Positions 32,683-44,983 of a DNA stretch of 64,000 nucleotides are shown here, piece by piece. Both the position numbers and the translations under genes were made by a program. The stretch lies in NCBI GenBank assembly GCA_030549175.1, contig JAUKUA010000002.1, positions 3,596,001 through 3,660,000 of the forward strand, read 5' to 3'. Origin of the DNA: Lasiosphaeris hirsuta (lineage: Eukaryota > Ascomycota > Sordariomycetes > Sordariales > Lasiosphaeriaceae). Position 1 is the first letter of the stretch, and each line of letters starts with the position of its first letter. The notes beneath the pieces are model-generated. The model ran no database searches. It worked only from the letters and a program-made list of their open reading frames with translations, and had not been told where the DNA came from.

Positions 32683-34946
32683 ATGGCCGACATTCGGCGA
32701 TCAAGTCCCTCCGAGAAAGCAAATATGCATTCAGTTTCGCCCCCAGAGACTCAATGCTCAGGCCTGGACAAAGACACAGAGACAACAAACCTCTATCTCA
32801 CCTTCAAGACGACTCTACCCACCGCCAACACCACGTTAGCAACCTCCCTAACAACCAACAGCAGCCATGAACCAACCCCACCCCCAGACCTCTCCTGCTA
32901 CGCCGACCCGGTCACATGGCCCAGCTCCCGGAAGAATGTGCTGCTCTTCCTCTCATGCGCTGCGACCTTTCTCACAGCTTACACCTCTGGCTCGTACTCG
33001 CCGCCGCAGGCTCTGATGCGCGAGGACCTTGGCGCCTCATCCAACGTTGCTGTGCTTACTGGTATTACGGCCTTCTGTGGTGGCTTCGGCATAGCACCCA
33101 TGTTTCTGGCACCCTTCTCAGAGATGAACGGTCGCTACCCTGTCTTCGTCGTCTCGGGTATCATCTACGTGGTCTTTCAGGCCGTGTGCGGTGTAGTCCG
33201 AAGTTTGGCCGGGATGATAGTGGCTAGATTCATTGTCGGCATTGGCGGGTCCGTCTTTAGCACTATGGTTGGGGGTGTGATCGCAGATATGTGGTATGTT
33301 TTGTCCTCTTTTGTGCTCCTTGTTCCTCATTTCTTACTTTCTCTGTTTCTATCTTATCCCTTTTTTTTTCCTTTTTTTTCCTTTTTTGGGTATGAGGCAC
33401 TACCAAGCTCAGCTATCACCTTCGTCCCACCGGCCTATCACTCAAGCCCTCCCTTAACGGGCGAAGATCAAAAGTTGGAGTGCCGGAAATAACAAGAACT
33501 ATCAGGGTTCCGGACTTTCGGGGGTGGTTCTCATTTTCCTGCTATTCCCGATTTTCCTCAAGAGGAAGGAAGCTGCCTAGCTTGACGCTAACATGGAGTT
33601 GTATGAACAGGGAAAAGGAGGGTCGCAACACACCCATGGCACTTTTCAGCGGATCGGTACTGGCTGGAACAGGAGCTGGTCCCCTATTTGCTGCCATGAT
33701 GACTTATCGGCTAGCCGATATCGGCACGGGAAATACCGCCGCGTGGAAGTGGGTGTTTTGGCACCAAGTCATCATGGGTGCGGTGGTAATGGTAGCACTG
33801 GTAATCTTCTTCAAGGAGAGCCGCGGGTCTGTGCTCTTATCGAGAAAGGCGAGGGCGTTGAACAATTGGTATGGCGAGCTTGAGGAACGTGGATATTATG
33901 GGCTTTGGATTGAGGAAGATGGCCTGGAAGTCTCATCGGGCACAGGCGTTGTGAGCTATGCTGGTACCGACAGCGAAGCAAACTCGGATGAGGAAAAGGG
34001 ATCGCAGCTCCCCGCCATATCACCAACGGCCAACCTCAGACGTGTCCGATGGATCGTCAAGGAAGACGAGGAGCGGTCATCTCTCGCCAAGATGATCACT
34101 ATCTCTGTCACGCGCCCGTTCCACCTCCTCTTCACGGAGCCTGTCGTCTTCTTCTTCTCCTTGTGGGTCTCGTTTGCTTGGGGAGTCCTTTACCTCACAT
34201 TTGGCTCTATACCCATCGTCTTCCGCCGGCAATATGGCTGGAACATCGAACAAGCCGGCTACGTTTTCGCCTCTCTACTTCTTGGCGCCGTTCTCGCTAC
34301 TGGGATCGGTATCTGGCAAGAGCGGATCATGCACCACCCTAAATGGCTGGTTCCATCCCCCCAATCCGCCAACTCACAGTCGTCATCCTCCCTCATCCCC
34401 GGCACGCCCGCCACTGCTAGTAGCGGCAACACCAGCCCTGGAGATACCGCAATCAAAAGCACCTCCCCATCCGTTGACACGCCTACCTCCCGTTCCGACA
34501 GGATATGGGCCCTGGTCCGCTGCCGCTTCCCCGTCTCAGCGCCGGAGTCTCGCCTGTACTGCACGTGCTTCTCGAGTGTGCTTTTCCCTATCGGCATCTT
34601 CATCTTTGGCTTCACCTCCACCCCCGACATCCATCCAGCCGTGCCGGCGTTTGGCCTGGTGCTCGTTACTACTGGTATCACGACCATATACCTAGCTGTG
34701 TTCAACTACTTTGCCGACACATACAACAAGTACGCGTCGTCGGCGCTAGCAGCGCAGTCGCTCTGCCGCAATGTCGTGGGCGGATCGTTTCCTCTAGTGA
34801 CGGCGCTGATGTTTGAAAATCTGGGCGAGGTCAAGGTCGGGGGCGTGTTGGGAGCGGTTGCGGCCGTGCTGACAGTGGTGCCGTGGGTGTTGGTATTTTA
34901 TGGGGAGAGGATTCGGGCGAGGAGTCCATTTGCGACTGTGAGTTAA
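32683..34946 (+). CDS. MFS transporter, DHA1 (drug:H+ antiporter-1 / polyamine) type
   Basis: Twelve-helix plasma-membrane transporter. Exons 32683-33293 and 33611-34946, joined as ADMW-EKEGRNTPMALFSG, give 648 residues. The intron (33294-33610, 317 bases, GTATGT...GAACAG) is unusually long for this window and contains a pyrimidine-rich T/C tract. After a disordered N-terminus (~85 residues), helix 1 begins KNVLLFLSCAATFLTAYTSGSY. The conserved loop 2-3 signature appears as SEMNGRYPVF, and GRNTPMALFSGS plus GPLFAAMM mark helices 4-5. A hydrophilic central loop separates the halves, and a Ser/Thr/Pro insert of about 60 residues lies between later helices. The order matches fungal DHA1 exporters such as Tpo/Flr families. 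Substrate unknown. Confidence 0.9.
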
Positions 34947-35275
34947 CCTTTTGTCCCTTTCTTTTTGGAGAATACCGACTGACCAACATATTATAGCAAC
35001 AAGATAAGACATAAAGTCTCAGCTGCGGGGGGTTGGTATGAGATTCATGCTTCTTCTGCCTTCATTTTTGACATGATTTCCGCGAAAATTTATTGCATAT
35101 CCCATATGTTTAGAGTGTTAGAGTGGTATCATAGGTCTATTACTCTACAGGTCGCAGAAGAAATACAGCATTTTAGGAATGACGAGACCGAGCTGTCCCA
35201 TATCTACGCTTCGCTTCCCAACTTTGATCCTGCTGATACCCCGCAAATCCCGAAAAGTAGCCCCTTTTCCCAACA
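34947..35275. other. Convergent 3' intergenic region
   Basis: 329 AT-rich bases between convergent genes. No gene is seen. Confidence 0.55.
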
Positions 35276-36653
35276 TCAGTCAACATCAGCATCATTAGTC
35301 TCCGCCTTGTCCTCCGACCCAGCACCAGATAGCTTCCTCCTCGCCTCGTCTAGGGCCTTCTCGTCGTCAAAGCTCTTTTCGCTCCCATCTTTAGATGTAG
35401 TCACTTTCTCACCCTCAATCGGACCCCCCATTTTGCCCTGTCCGCCCGATGCCCTGGCCGTGGCCGCGAGAGCAGCGGGCTTGAGTGAGCCGTCCTCGTT
35501 GACGTCCTCTCGGAGGTAGAGCGTAAAGAGCACGACAAGGTAGACATGACGGGTGGTGCGGTTGCGGAGGACGTATCTGAGTTGGTGTGAGCGCTTGGGG
35601 TTGTGCCTAGAACTTGGGATTCCCGAGGGGAAGTGGGTTAAAAATCACGATTCGCGCAGAAGGGTTATGAGAACACTTTTAGAGATGCATGCCAGCTGGC
35701 TAGACAAGAATTGTTGTTGTCTTTACCTTGGTCTCGTGGCGAGGTGGGGCGGTCCATTGATGGGAGGACTCGATACCTCTTGGGGAAGGGAGGAAAGGGG
35801 TAATAGTGACCAAAATGAAAGGGGGTGTTATCAGAGCGAAAACCCAGAAGACTCACCTTAGTCCCTGCCCATCCCAGTACTTTATAATTGGCAGATTGAA
35901 CCCCGGTAGCCTCAGCGCAAACTCGCTAAAGTCGACATAGGGATTGTAGAAATCTACCCCGTACGTCTGCCCATACTCCCACACCCACCTCTTCTTGCTG
36001 TCTTCCTTCAGCGCCCACTTCATGCGCGCCTTGGCGTCGTCCGGGGCACCCCAGCCGCGCCGCTTCGCCAACCCCGTCTCATCACCGCCCTCGGCAAACC
36101 ACAGCCCCCCCTTTGCCTCGTCGTGCTCACCGGGGCCGGCGTGCACGGCGTTGAAAGAGCTCAGCGCGGGCCCGTAGAGGTACGGCACGTCGGCATACGC
36201 ATCGCCCTCGAGGCCCGGGTCAATCCACCAGCGCACAATATTCATAGCGGTCCCGAACCCCGGCGGCAGCCGGTCACGGATGGGGTGGTCAAAGTCATTG
36301 CCAAATTGCAGATCGGTCGCGGCAATGCCCTCGAGCTCCTCGTCGTCGTCGTCATCCTCCTCCCCGCTCTCGCCTCCGTCCACTGCCTCCGCGGCAGGCT
36401 TTTTGGGCGTGAACCGGAACGCGATGCTGTACTGGTCCTTGTTGTACGCGTGTGGCTCTTGGTCAAAGTACGGCGACGAGGCCGGCGACCCGAGCGGCAG
36501 GCCCTTGTAGTCGCGCACGCGCACATTGAGCTCGACGTCCATGTGGCTGTTGGCGATGCGCACAGGCGCGGCCGTGTTGACGGGGACCTCGACGTGCTCA
36601 TCGAGGTCGTATGAGGACCCGGCCGTCACGCGGATAATGTACATGTCAGCCAT
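35276..36653 (-). CDS. DUF1769 family fungal protein
   Basis: Exons 36653-35857 and 35576-35276 around a 280-base intron (GTGAGT...AACTCAG) give 365 residues. The sequence starts MADMYIIRVTAGSSYDLDEH, has an acidic patch (EDDDDDEELEG) and then the family segments GNDFDHPIRDRLPPGFGTAM, DGDAYAD-like GLEGDAYADVPYLYGPALSS, LPGFNLPIIKYWDGQGLR and, after the intron, RYVLRNRTTRHVYLVVLF. This pattern is that of the DUF1769 (UPF0590) proteins found across ascomycetes, including fission yeast, whose function is not established. There is no signal peptide or enzymatic motif. The charged C-terminal ~70 residues are disordered. Confidence 0.88.
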
Positions 36654-37271
36654 TTCTTCCGGAGGTCTTTGGGTTTATCTTTGGCGGTGAAAAAAGAGAA
36701 ATGGTGTGAGAAAAGAGAACAAATATTTTGCACGTTGCCGTCGACCGCCACTGGGTGGGGGGAAGGGTGGCCCACTAAACCCAGTGCCAAGCGGGGAGGC
36801 ACGAATGAACGGATAGAACTTGAGAGCCCCAAGAATGGAGAAAAGAAATAATACTAAAAGAGATGGAATCAATGAGCACACAATCTTAGGAAGTCGTCGC
36901 GGGGTAACCATTCACATTTGGGCTTCAGGATGAACGTCGTAGTTGTCGACTCGTCATCATCTGAATAATTTTCTGCCGTGTCAGTGCGCGGCGCGAGCTC
37001 TTACAGGTCGATGACGTCGTGCCACTGGGCGCCTGCATGTGATCCAGGGTCTTCCCACCACTCGCTTCAACAACACACATACGATATGCAAACAGCATTT
37101 GAGCCAACATTGAACGCTCGAGTCTATTCCCCCCTCAATGAACCGCTTTGTGATACAAGATACAACAGTATTATTATACATTCACCGGTGTCCAGCCACA
37201 TGGAGCTCTAATTCGCCATCTGTATCGGTCGTGCTCTAATTTATTTCGCACACCGGGCCCATGAATTTCAT
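36654..37271. other. Intergenic between rpn2 and DUF1769 gene
   Basis: 618 bases holding the rpn2 3' flank and the DUF1769 promoter. A protein-like minus-strand stretch near 36880-37050 cannot be joined in frame (see rejected items). Confidence 0.5.
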
Positions 37272-40200
37272 CTAATCTTCATCTTCGGCATCGGTGAAAT
37301 AGTCAAAGTCACGAGGCACAGATGCCTCCTGATCTCCCTCCCCGTCCTCATCCACAGCTGTGAGCACGCCTGCTGCCGCAGCGGCTCCACTGCCAGTCCC
37401 GGCCGCAGCCGCGGCGGTCGAGCTTCTCTGGGCGAGCTGCAGCAGCTCGTTGATATCGCGCATATTCGCAGGCGTGTTCGGGCCTCTCTGAGTCTGCGAC
37501 AACATATTCTGCGCCGTGGCCTGTCTCGGCGTCGCCCCAGCACCAGATCCACCACCGGCAACAGGCGCCCTCTCGGTTGTCACCTTCTTCAGCTTCTCCT
37601 CGATAAGAGACTTAGTCTCTTCGGGTTGCGTGTCGTGCAGCAGAAGCGGGCCGCCAGTAGGCTACAATCAGTACGGTTAGCAAATTTTGATAATTTGGAG
37701 AGTTGGCAGAAATTGAACATACCTTCTTGACCGGCTTGTACCGACCGATGGGGAACGTGATGTACTTGAGCTGGCTAGGAAGAACACGCGACATGTTCTC
37801 AATCTCATAGCCCACCTTCTCAATCTTCTTCTTGGAATCGGGAGACGCCGACGACTCCTTCTCTGCACCGGAGTCACCCTCCTTCTTATCCTTTGGCTCT
37901 TCTGACCTTGCCTTCTTGTCCTCATCGACGTCCATCTTGTCCGCAGGCTGCGAAGCCGGCTTTATCACGGTTGGCGTAGAGTCAATGTCCATGCTCTCGC
38001 GCCGCTGGGCGCGCTCCTTCTTCTGAGCCCGGCGCTTGGCTTGGGCCGTGGTCGATAGAATGGCCGTGGTAATGGGGGCCGGTCCCTCCTCGGCCTTGAC
38101 CTCCTGCTCGGGTGGGTAGTCGAAAAGGGTTGGGCGGGTGGCGCAGTGGAACTTGAAGCTGGGAATCTCCAAGTCATGGTCGAGCCCAATGATAGATGTC
38201 GGGACAAAACTGAGCGATAGGAAGTGGGTGAAGGGGAACCAGTACCAGTACTGGGTGAAGACGGCCATGCCGACGATTCCGGCCATATTGAGGTTACCAG
38301 TCTGGGTTTGTAGCCCGATCGTGCAGTTCCGGCCGCCAGCATCAATAATTCCCAATGCAAGCGAGGCACCAAATTTGGTCATAGCATCTTCGTGACGGTC
38401 GCCAACAACTTTCTTCAGCGTCTTCCTTATAGCGGTAACCTTGGGGTTCATGACCTCGTTCTGCTGGACCATGATCATGGCCAGCGCGATGAGAGCACCT
38501 TGGCGGACGAAGTCGGTCGGGTCCTTCATCATCGGCTCGAGTAGATCGATGGCCTCATCAAGACCTGTTCCGGCACAGGAGATGCCGAGCGCCATGGCCG
38601 AGCCATATCGAACGTGAGGGTTGTAAGACTCGGCGAGCAACTCAACCATGCGCGGCACGCTGCCGGGCTTACGGAAGAGGATGAAACCCAGACTCATGAC
38701 GGCAATTCGGCGAACGTCGTCGTTCACATCGCTCACGGCAAAGTGAAGAAGCTTGCGGATAGCCTTATTGCTCCCGGTTCCGCAGTACGCCATAGCAACG
38801 GTAAGAATACCGCCATACCGCAGGGTCGGGTCGGGGTCGCTAAGCAGGCCCTCAATCATGACATCGGCACCTTCCTGTCGTCCGAACATGATGAGCGCCA
38901 TGCCAATGGCGCAGCCACGGACAATCTTCTCGTGCGTCGTATCGTGAGCATAGGTAAACATATCCTCTAGGGCCTTGGCGTTGCCAGTTCCCAGCATGAT
39001 CAGCCCCATGGACAGACCAACAGCCTCACCGTTCAGCGCCGAGTCCGCGTACAAAACCTTCGTAAGGTCGTCGTAGATTTGGGCGTTTCCAGTGGCCATG
39101 CCGGCAATACCCAGGCCCAACGCACCACCGTGCTGGATGACTTCCTCATCCGCAGCAGTGAACATGCTTCTGAGATAGTCTAGCGCACCGGCACCGTGGT
39201 TTGCATGAATCAGGCCATAGGCATAGAGCGCACCGCCCTGGCTAAAGATCGAGCCAGAGCTGACGCCTCCCTGGCGAGGAAGGTAGGGCTCAAGGAGCTT
39301 CCGCGACTGAGTCAGATTTCCACGGTGAATAACGCCAAGGGCCGCGGTTGCCGTGAATTTCGACCAGTTGACAGCCTTACCCAGCCAGTCAAGATTGTCG
39401 CGAAAGAACTTGTCGTGAGTGGTACCCGCGTTCATGAATGCATTGCAAAAGGTGACGGCGGTATGGAAAATGGAGTTGCGACCCTCCAGGCTGTCCCGCA
39501 CCTTGTTGAGTATGCTCAAGTCGGTGTGGTTGTTGCGATAGAGAAATTCAAGGTTCAGCTTGATCGCCTTGCTTCCGTCGAGGATGGATCGAATGTTACG
39601 ATAAGCCTTGGCGGTTTCTTTTGGCAGCTCCTCTTCGGAGGTCTCCTGGTCTTGGAGGAGTGGCTCGCTTTCTGCGGCACCCTCCTCGGCCGCTTCAGGC
39701 TTCTTCGGCGCCTCGCCAGAAGGTAGTGACTTGATAACCTTACTCAAGAACTCCTGGGTACCGTTGTCGTAAAGATCAAAGGCAATTTGGTAAGCGATTG
39801 CCGTGGTGTTCTGATCCTTCTTAGCAACAAGCTGTCGCAGCATTGTAGAGGCTTCCTCGTCCGAGTCAAGATAGACCACACATTTTGCAATCGCGAAGTA
39901 GTCTGGGTTCGGGATATCGCTTAGGAGATCAAGGATCAGGCGCAAAATCTCGGTCCGGAGGCTTCGCTCCTGCACGACGTCCATGCATATGCTCAGGGCG
40001 TAGTCCATCAGCTCCTCAGCTGGCCCCTGACCGGCTTCTTGAGCCTTATTCTTTGAGCGCTTTCCATCTTCGCTGGCCTGCTTAATGACGCGACGAAGGA
40101 CACCGAGGTTCTTCGCCTCGACTGCGATACCAACAACCTGCCGGTACTTGCCCTCCTTCAAGCAGTTCTCAAAGAGACGCTCAATGACACGCTGGAGAGC

Positions 40201-40864
40201 AAGCTGGGTGTTCGTGTCTGTGATCTGAGCTAGCGATGCGGATCGCCCCTCCTTGGTTGGCTGGAAGGTGGGGTCCAAAATGGTGTTGTCGGTCGACGCG
40301 CGCGAAAGTAGGGACTTGGACGGGAGGGTTGACTGCGAGAACGGAGTGGTGGGGGAGATCAGGGCAGAGCCGTCGACAGCGCCGCCACCAAAGGTTGTCG
40401 TGAGAGCCGGTAGAGAGATCTCGTTCTTGGTCAGCTTCGAGGGGGTGTGGCGCGAGGACGAGACGCTGATGTATTGATCGATGCATCGGGAGATGATGGT
40501 CTCTTCAAACTCGCCAGGAGCATCGAGCTTGAAAAGGGGGCCGGCAGCCAAAGCAAAGGTCATGCTTTCATTGTAGGCCTGCAGATGAAAGTATACTTTG
40601 GCAAGGACGAGGGCCGCCAGCTGGCGCTCCGGAAAGAACTCGTCTTCGTACAGCGCCTCACTAATTGCAAGGGCAGGTCAGCTCGGAAATGTCACCCAAA
40701 CGGTGCCGACAGGTAGGTACAAACATCTGGCTTAGAGCTCCGGCAACTTCGGTCCAGACGGTGTCAATGTCATCGTTGAGGGTCTTCAGGGCAAAGACCT
40801 TGAGCTCCGTCTCCTCGTCGGCGAGGAAGGCCAAGACGCCGGTTGCTGTGACGAGGCCGGGCAT
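37272..40864 (-). CDS. rpn2: 26S proteasome regulatory subunit Rpn2 (PSMD1)
   Basis: Largest non-ATPase scaffold of the 19S base. Exons 40864-40725, 40660-37723 and 37661-37272 (introns GTTTGT...AATTAG and GTATGT...TTGTAG) give about 1155 residues. The joins read ALSQ-I-EALYEDEFFPERQ and PVKK-PTGGPLLLHDTQPEE. N-terminal helical repeats precede the proteasome/cyclosome (PC) repeats, seen as recurring GxALGxxxxG/GxxxALGI blocks (GGALYAYGLIHAN, GGALGLGIAGMATG, GEAVGLSMGLIMLG, VRYGSAMALGISCAGTG). A KEKE-like charged stretch (about residues 890-950) and a C-terminal acidic tail with FDYFTDAEDED follow; in other species the extreme C-terminus recruits the ubiquitin receptor Rpn13. Nuclear and cytosolic. 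Confidence 0.97.
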
Positions 40865-42300
40865 GGTGAAGGCGTGCGACGCTACGCAGATAAACAATTG
40901 TTTGAATTAATTAATTGGATGAGCGTGTTCTTGATCACCACAAAGTCGGGGGCGCCGTCACTGCGGTAATGGGTTTAATGGAAAGTGATTGCGCTGTTGG
41001 AGGGCAGCTGGTTGGGCTGATGGAGAGAGTTGTGTTGGACCCAAGATGAGCAAGCAATGCGAAGCGCGCCTGGTTGAGTTCCACGTCAGGAAGCTCCTGC
41101 CTTGCAGCCACCTACACAGCCACAGAGTTAAAAGTAAGCCACATCCTTGCCAGGTTTTGCTAGCCAATGGACCGCGCCTCGGAGTCTCATATTTTCCGTC
41201 TCCCGTATGCGGCCTGTCCACCGTGCACGGCCCCCGCCATCCCTGATGGTAGGGTGACACAAAGGGCTAGACTATTTCCGGCTAGCCCGTGCGCGTTTGA
41301 CCTGCAATTGAGCTTAGCGGATTTGAGGCCAGCAACAAGGCGGGAAATTTTTGGCTTCTGGCCGCTCGCTTTGCTGGGGGAGGGCCGGGGTTCTGGGGTA
41401 GCAGCTGTTTGGACTCCTGGAGCTTCAGAGCTCTCTTGAGCCTCTTGTACTCCGTAACACTCGGCGGCCATCAGCACCGCCCACATCGATTCACAAGGCT
41501 ACAATGTCGATACTGAAATGAATGCTACATATAATCTGCGGTCGGCAAGCGACTGCGATTGTTGAACGGTGCTGCGTTCCAGAGTCTGCAGCGCTGTCCG
41601 CAAGCAGCGCGCCTGCCCCCTGTTAGGCAGCTCCCCCAGCTCTCCCCCCCTTTGCGAGACTGCCACTGCCAGACCAAGACCAAAACGGCGAAAGCAGCCA
41701 AGCACATGCCTGGGCGCGGGCCACCAGCCAGGCCAAGAATCCACATTGGCAGAAGTTCATTGCGCACACATCGACCATTTTGGCCCTTGTCCATTGTCCA
41801 TATCCTGCGCGCTTGCGACATGTCATGATGCTTCTGTCGCGCGTGCAGTAGCCAGCAAGCTCTCTTTGCCAGAATTGGCCGTCTTTTGTCCCCTTTTGTT
41901 TGTCGTGACATGGGATCGAGTTGGCGCGTCCAATCTGCCTGCGACCGGGACTCTCGAGCCTCCTCCCATCTCCCGCACGACACGACGATGTGACGCCCGT
42001 TTGCCGCGCTGCCAGAGACTCCTTCCACGATCATATTGCCGCGCCGACTGCGACCTGTCCGCCATCGCCACCGAGCCCGCAACACAGGCCTTCGAGAGAC
42101 TCGATTCGATGATCTGCGGAGCGAGGGCTGCGGCATAACTGCGAGAGCGAGAGCGAGAGCGCCAGCGTGCTGTGTTTGCTGTGTGTGTCTGTGTCGACGT
42201 GTGCGTTTGCTAGAGATTGTGGCCGTGTTTGGGCTGAGAATAGAGCTGGGGCAGGAGTCAGGAGCGGCAGCAGGACAGCAGGAGCACAGCGGTAGTCACG
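40865..42300. promoter_or_regulatory. Divergent intergenic region of rpn2 and the capping triphosphatase
   Basis: 1.44 kb between two divergent essential genes. It contains several overlapping, GC-rich open frames on both strands (41525-42138) without homology, GAGAGC repeats near 42140-42160 and a purine-rich leader before the ATG at 42301. Promoters and 5' leaders are the likely content. Confidence 0.5.
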
Positions 42301-44983
42301 ATGGATCTCCGAGGGATGTTGAATGACAACGGGCCGGCCGCATCAGCGCCGAGCAAGCCGCCGCAACCGCCGCCACAGCTATCACTGCCATCGACCCCGA
42401 TACAAGCACCGTCCCACGGCGCCCCCTTCCGCGACTTCGGCCACACGCAGCCATCGCCAGGGCGCCATATGTCGATGGATTACAGTATGCAGCAGGTGCC
42501 CGCCGGCGCATACGGCTCCCCACCCCCATATCAGGCCGCCGGGCCGTATCCCAATCGGCCGGCACCGCCTCCGCCCCTCCAGCAGGTATCCGCCAACGAC
42601 CTCCGGTCACCAAGCATCGCCTCCGGGCCCGGCCCATCTCCCTACCGAGCGACACCGACATCATCCATCAGCGCCCAGAGCGCCGGTTATCCCTTTCCCC
42701 CACAGCAGACGCCGACCAGCCCTGTGCAACGACACCAGTACCCGCCAGCAGGTGTCCTCCACCACAGAGACAGCTACCCCCAGCCCGGGGCTCCCGTGGG
42801 TATGACAGGCCCGCCAGGCGCTGTCTCGTATATGCACGCGCAGCATGTGCCGCAGACTCCTCCGGTCGGCACGCCCGGGTCTTATATTCCAAAGCAGCGG
42901 ACGCATTCGACGCATTCGACGCCGACGCCGAGCTCCGCGCAGAGCCAGCACGCGCAATACGGCGCACCTTTCAACCAGGTCAGTCCCGTGGCGGCAACAC
43001 ACTCTCTATCGCAAATGGACATCCAGCAGAGGATTTTATCCCAACCCCCCACTCCGGTGGCGGCCCCATTGACGGGTCCTCGCCCGGCCCAGACAATGAG
43101 CTTCGGCCAGCCGCCAAGCCCGTACCAGCAACGCATTCCCCCCACAACCATAAACTACCCTCATCCACCTTCACAAAGATCTCCTCCTCCTCCACACCCA
43201 CCTTCGCTTTCTCGACATCCAAGCCAAACAATTTACGACCCGCTCGGCCAAGATCCCCATCGGAGATCTCAATCGCAATCCCAATCCCACCACGGCGACA
43301 GCAGAGACCGCAGCATCAGCGTCAGTCCAAAAACTAGAGTACCGAGTCTTCCCAGTAACGCTGGCCGGCCCGGCACCTCGCTTTCCGACCTAGATTCGCG
43401 ACACGCCCATGTTCACCCAATCTCGACCATGCCTTCTGCACTAGAACCCGAACGCGAACGCGAACGCGCACCCACGCCGGCTACTAAGCGAAAGCTCGAC
43501 GACAGGGAGCTGCGACCAGACGAGCTGGAGAGGCGAGAAGTGCGACCACCGCCATTCGAGAACGTCAACGGTCGCGGCACGCACGGTGATGCAGCACCTC
43601 CCTCAACAAATCTTGCCACGATGGTTTCGAAACAGGCGAAGAGAAAAGTTTACCAGACTCCTCCCGTGTGGGCCCAGTCCCTGCAAGGCCAACCCCCAAC
43701 AATCCCAACGTTACCTTATACCAGCCCATCCAGCACAATGCTGCCACCGCTCAGGTCAACGGCCAGTCCGACGACCTACCAAGCCGCCATACATCCCCAG
43801 AGGAAAAACGCGCAATGTCGGCGGTACAAGGACCCCCTCTCGCACAACCTCCCGCCCAGCCCGCTGTAGCACAAGCACCGCCTGCACCTGCACCACCGCC
43901 CATGGACCACCCGCTCGGACAATGGGAACCTAGCATCATGAACGAAATACCTCAGGAGGGTATGCTCAAGACCGTCGCCGACTTTTTGTTCAGCTCTGTC
44001 ATCCTGAATGAAGACAGGGGCGAGATACAGAGCCGAGGGGTTCAGTTCGAGATCGAGGCGAAACTCGGCATATTGATCGATAAAAGCACCAATCATCGGG
44101 TTAAGCTCCCGACTTCGTCAGAATGTGTTCTGAGTGATGCTGGAAACTGGCTGAGCTTCCGCAGCAGCATGACCGAGGTGAGTATCCCTGCGAGCTATCA
44201 TCGCTGCTTCCATTCCTAACCAAATTTGGTGTCTTAGGCTCAGCACCAAGCATTCAACCAATACTTAAATGAGATGGTAGTCCAATCCCATCCAGATGCC
44301 CCGGCAAACAAGACGCGCCCGAGACCCCGTGTGGAAATAAAGTACAAGCACCGTCGCGAGGTTGACAAGTTCGTCGAACTGCCCAACAATATTCGGGATC
44401 AAATGCTGCCCTCGTGTGTCTCGGGCCCCATTTCTTCGATGGGTCGTGCGGCCAAGGTGCGGATCACATACGACCAAAAGTCAAAGGAGGTGCTTGCCAA
44501 AATCATCAAGGTGCGCGTCGCAGACCTGAGCTTGCACTTTCCCGATTCCCCACTGGACTGCCGCATCAGCGTCAACCTGGAAATGGACTGGGACGGGCCA
44601 ACCGAAGATCTTGAGAGGCTCGGGGCGGCCAGCAACCGGCCGCCACCACCGTCTCGAAATAAGGACCGCCTTAGCTACAAGCAGAGCCACTACCAGGTCG
44701 ACTTGACGCAGGTAACGCAAATGATACCCGGTGTGAATGTAGGTCCCCTTCCCCGCCAACCGTGCCCCGAAGGACTGCCGCTGACACGCAGACATAGAAT
44801 ACCCAAAAACAAGAAAAGGAGCACGAGCTCGAAATCGAGGTTGCCCCCGAAGTGCTTATTGACCAAGGCAAGCGAGCCATGGAGGGCCTATCTCATGGAT
44901 ACGTCGAGCTGGTGGAGGGTTTGGTAAACAACATCCGGCTCTTGACGCGGAAGGCCAAGGATTTCGATTCGATGCGGCAGTAG
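42301..44983 (+). CDS. cet1: mRNA-capping RNA 5'-triphosphatase (Cet1 / capping enzyme beta subunit)
   Basis: Removes the gamma-phosphate of nascent pre-mRNA, the first step of capping; nuclear, acts with guanylyltransferase. Exons after the N-terminal part are ...-44177, 44238-44738 and 44798-44983 (introns GTGAGT...GTCTTAG and GTAGGT...GACATAG). The first ~480 residues are Pro/Gln/Ser-rich and disordered. The tunnel-fold core shows RGVQFEIEAKLG (metal-binding Glu pair), RVEIKYKHRREVDKF, KVRITYDQ, RISVNLEMDW and, in the last exon, KEHELEIEVAPE (second metal-binding Glu set). This is the fungal metal-dependent family, unlike the phosphatase-type enzyme of animals. Between about 43640 and 43760 the coding frame shifts; either a weak intron (for example GTTTAC or GTGTGG to ...CAG) or a one-base error is needed there. 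Confidence 0.9.

Noticed and set aside
36873..37050. Minus-strand protein-like stretches (EWWEDPGSHAGAQWHDVIDL, then NYSDDDESTTTT) separated by a 32-base GTAAGA...GGCAG segment
   Set aside because: The putative intron is too short and the phases do not match, giving a stop after the join; no upstream exon with an ATG was found.
41525..42138. Two overlapping antisense open frames of about 190-200 codons
   Set aside because: Arg/Ala/Pro/Cys-rich composition typical of chance frames in GC-rich DNA, no domain, and located in a divergent promoter region between rpn2 and cet1.
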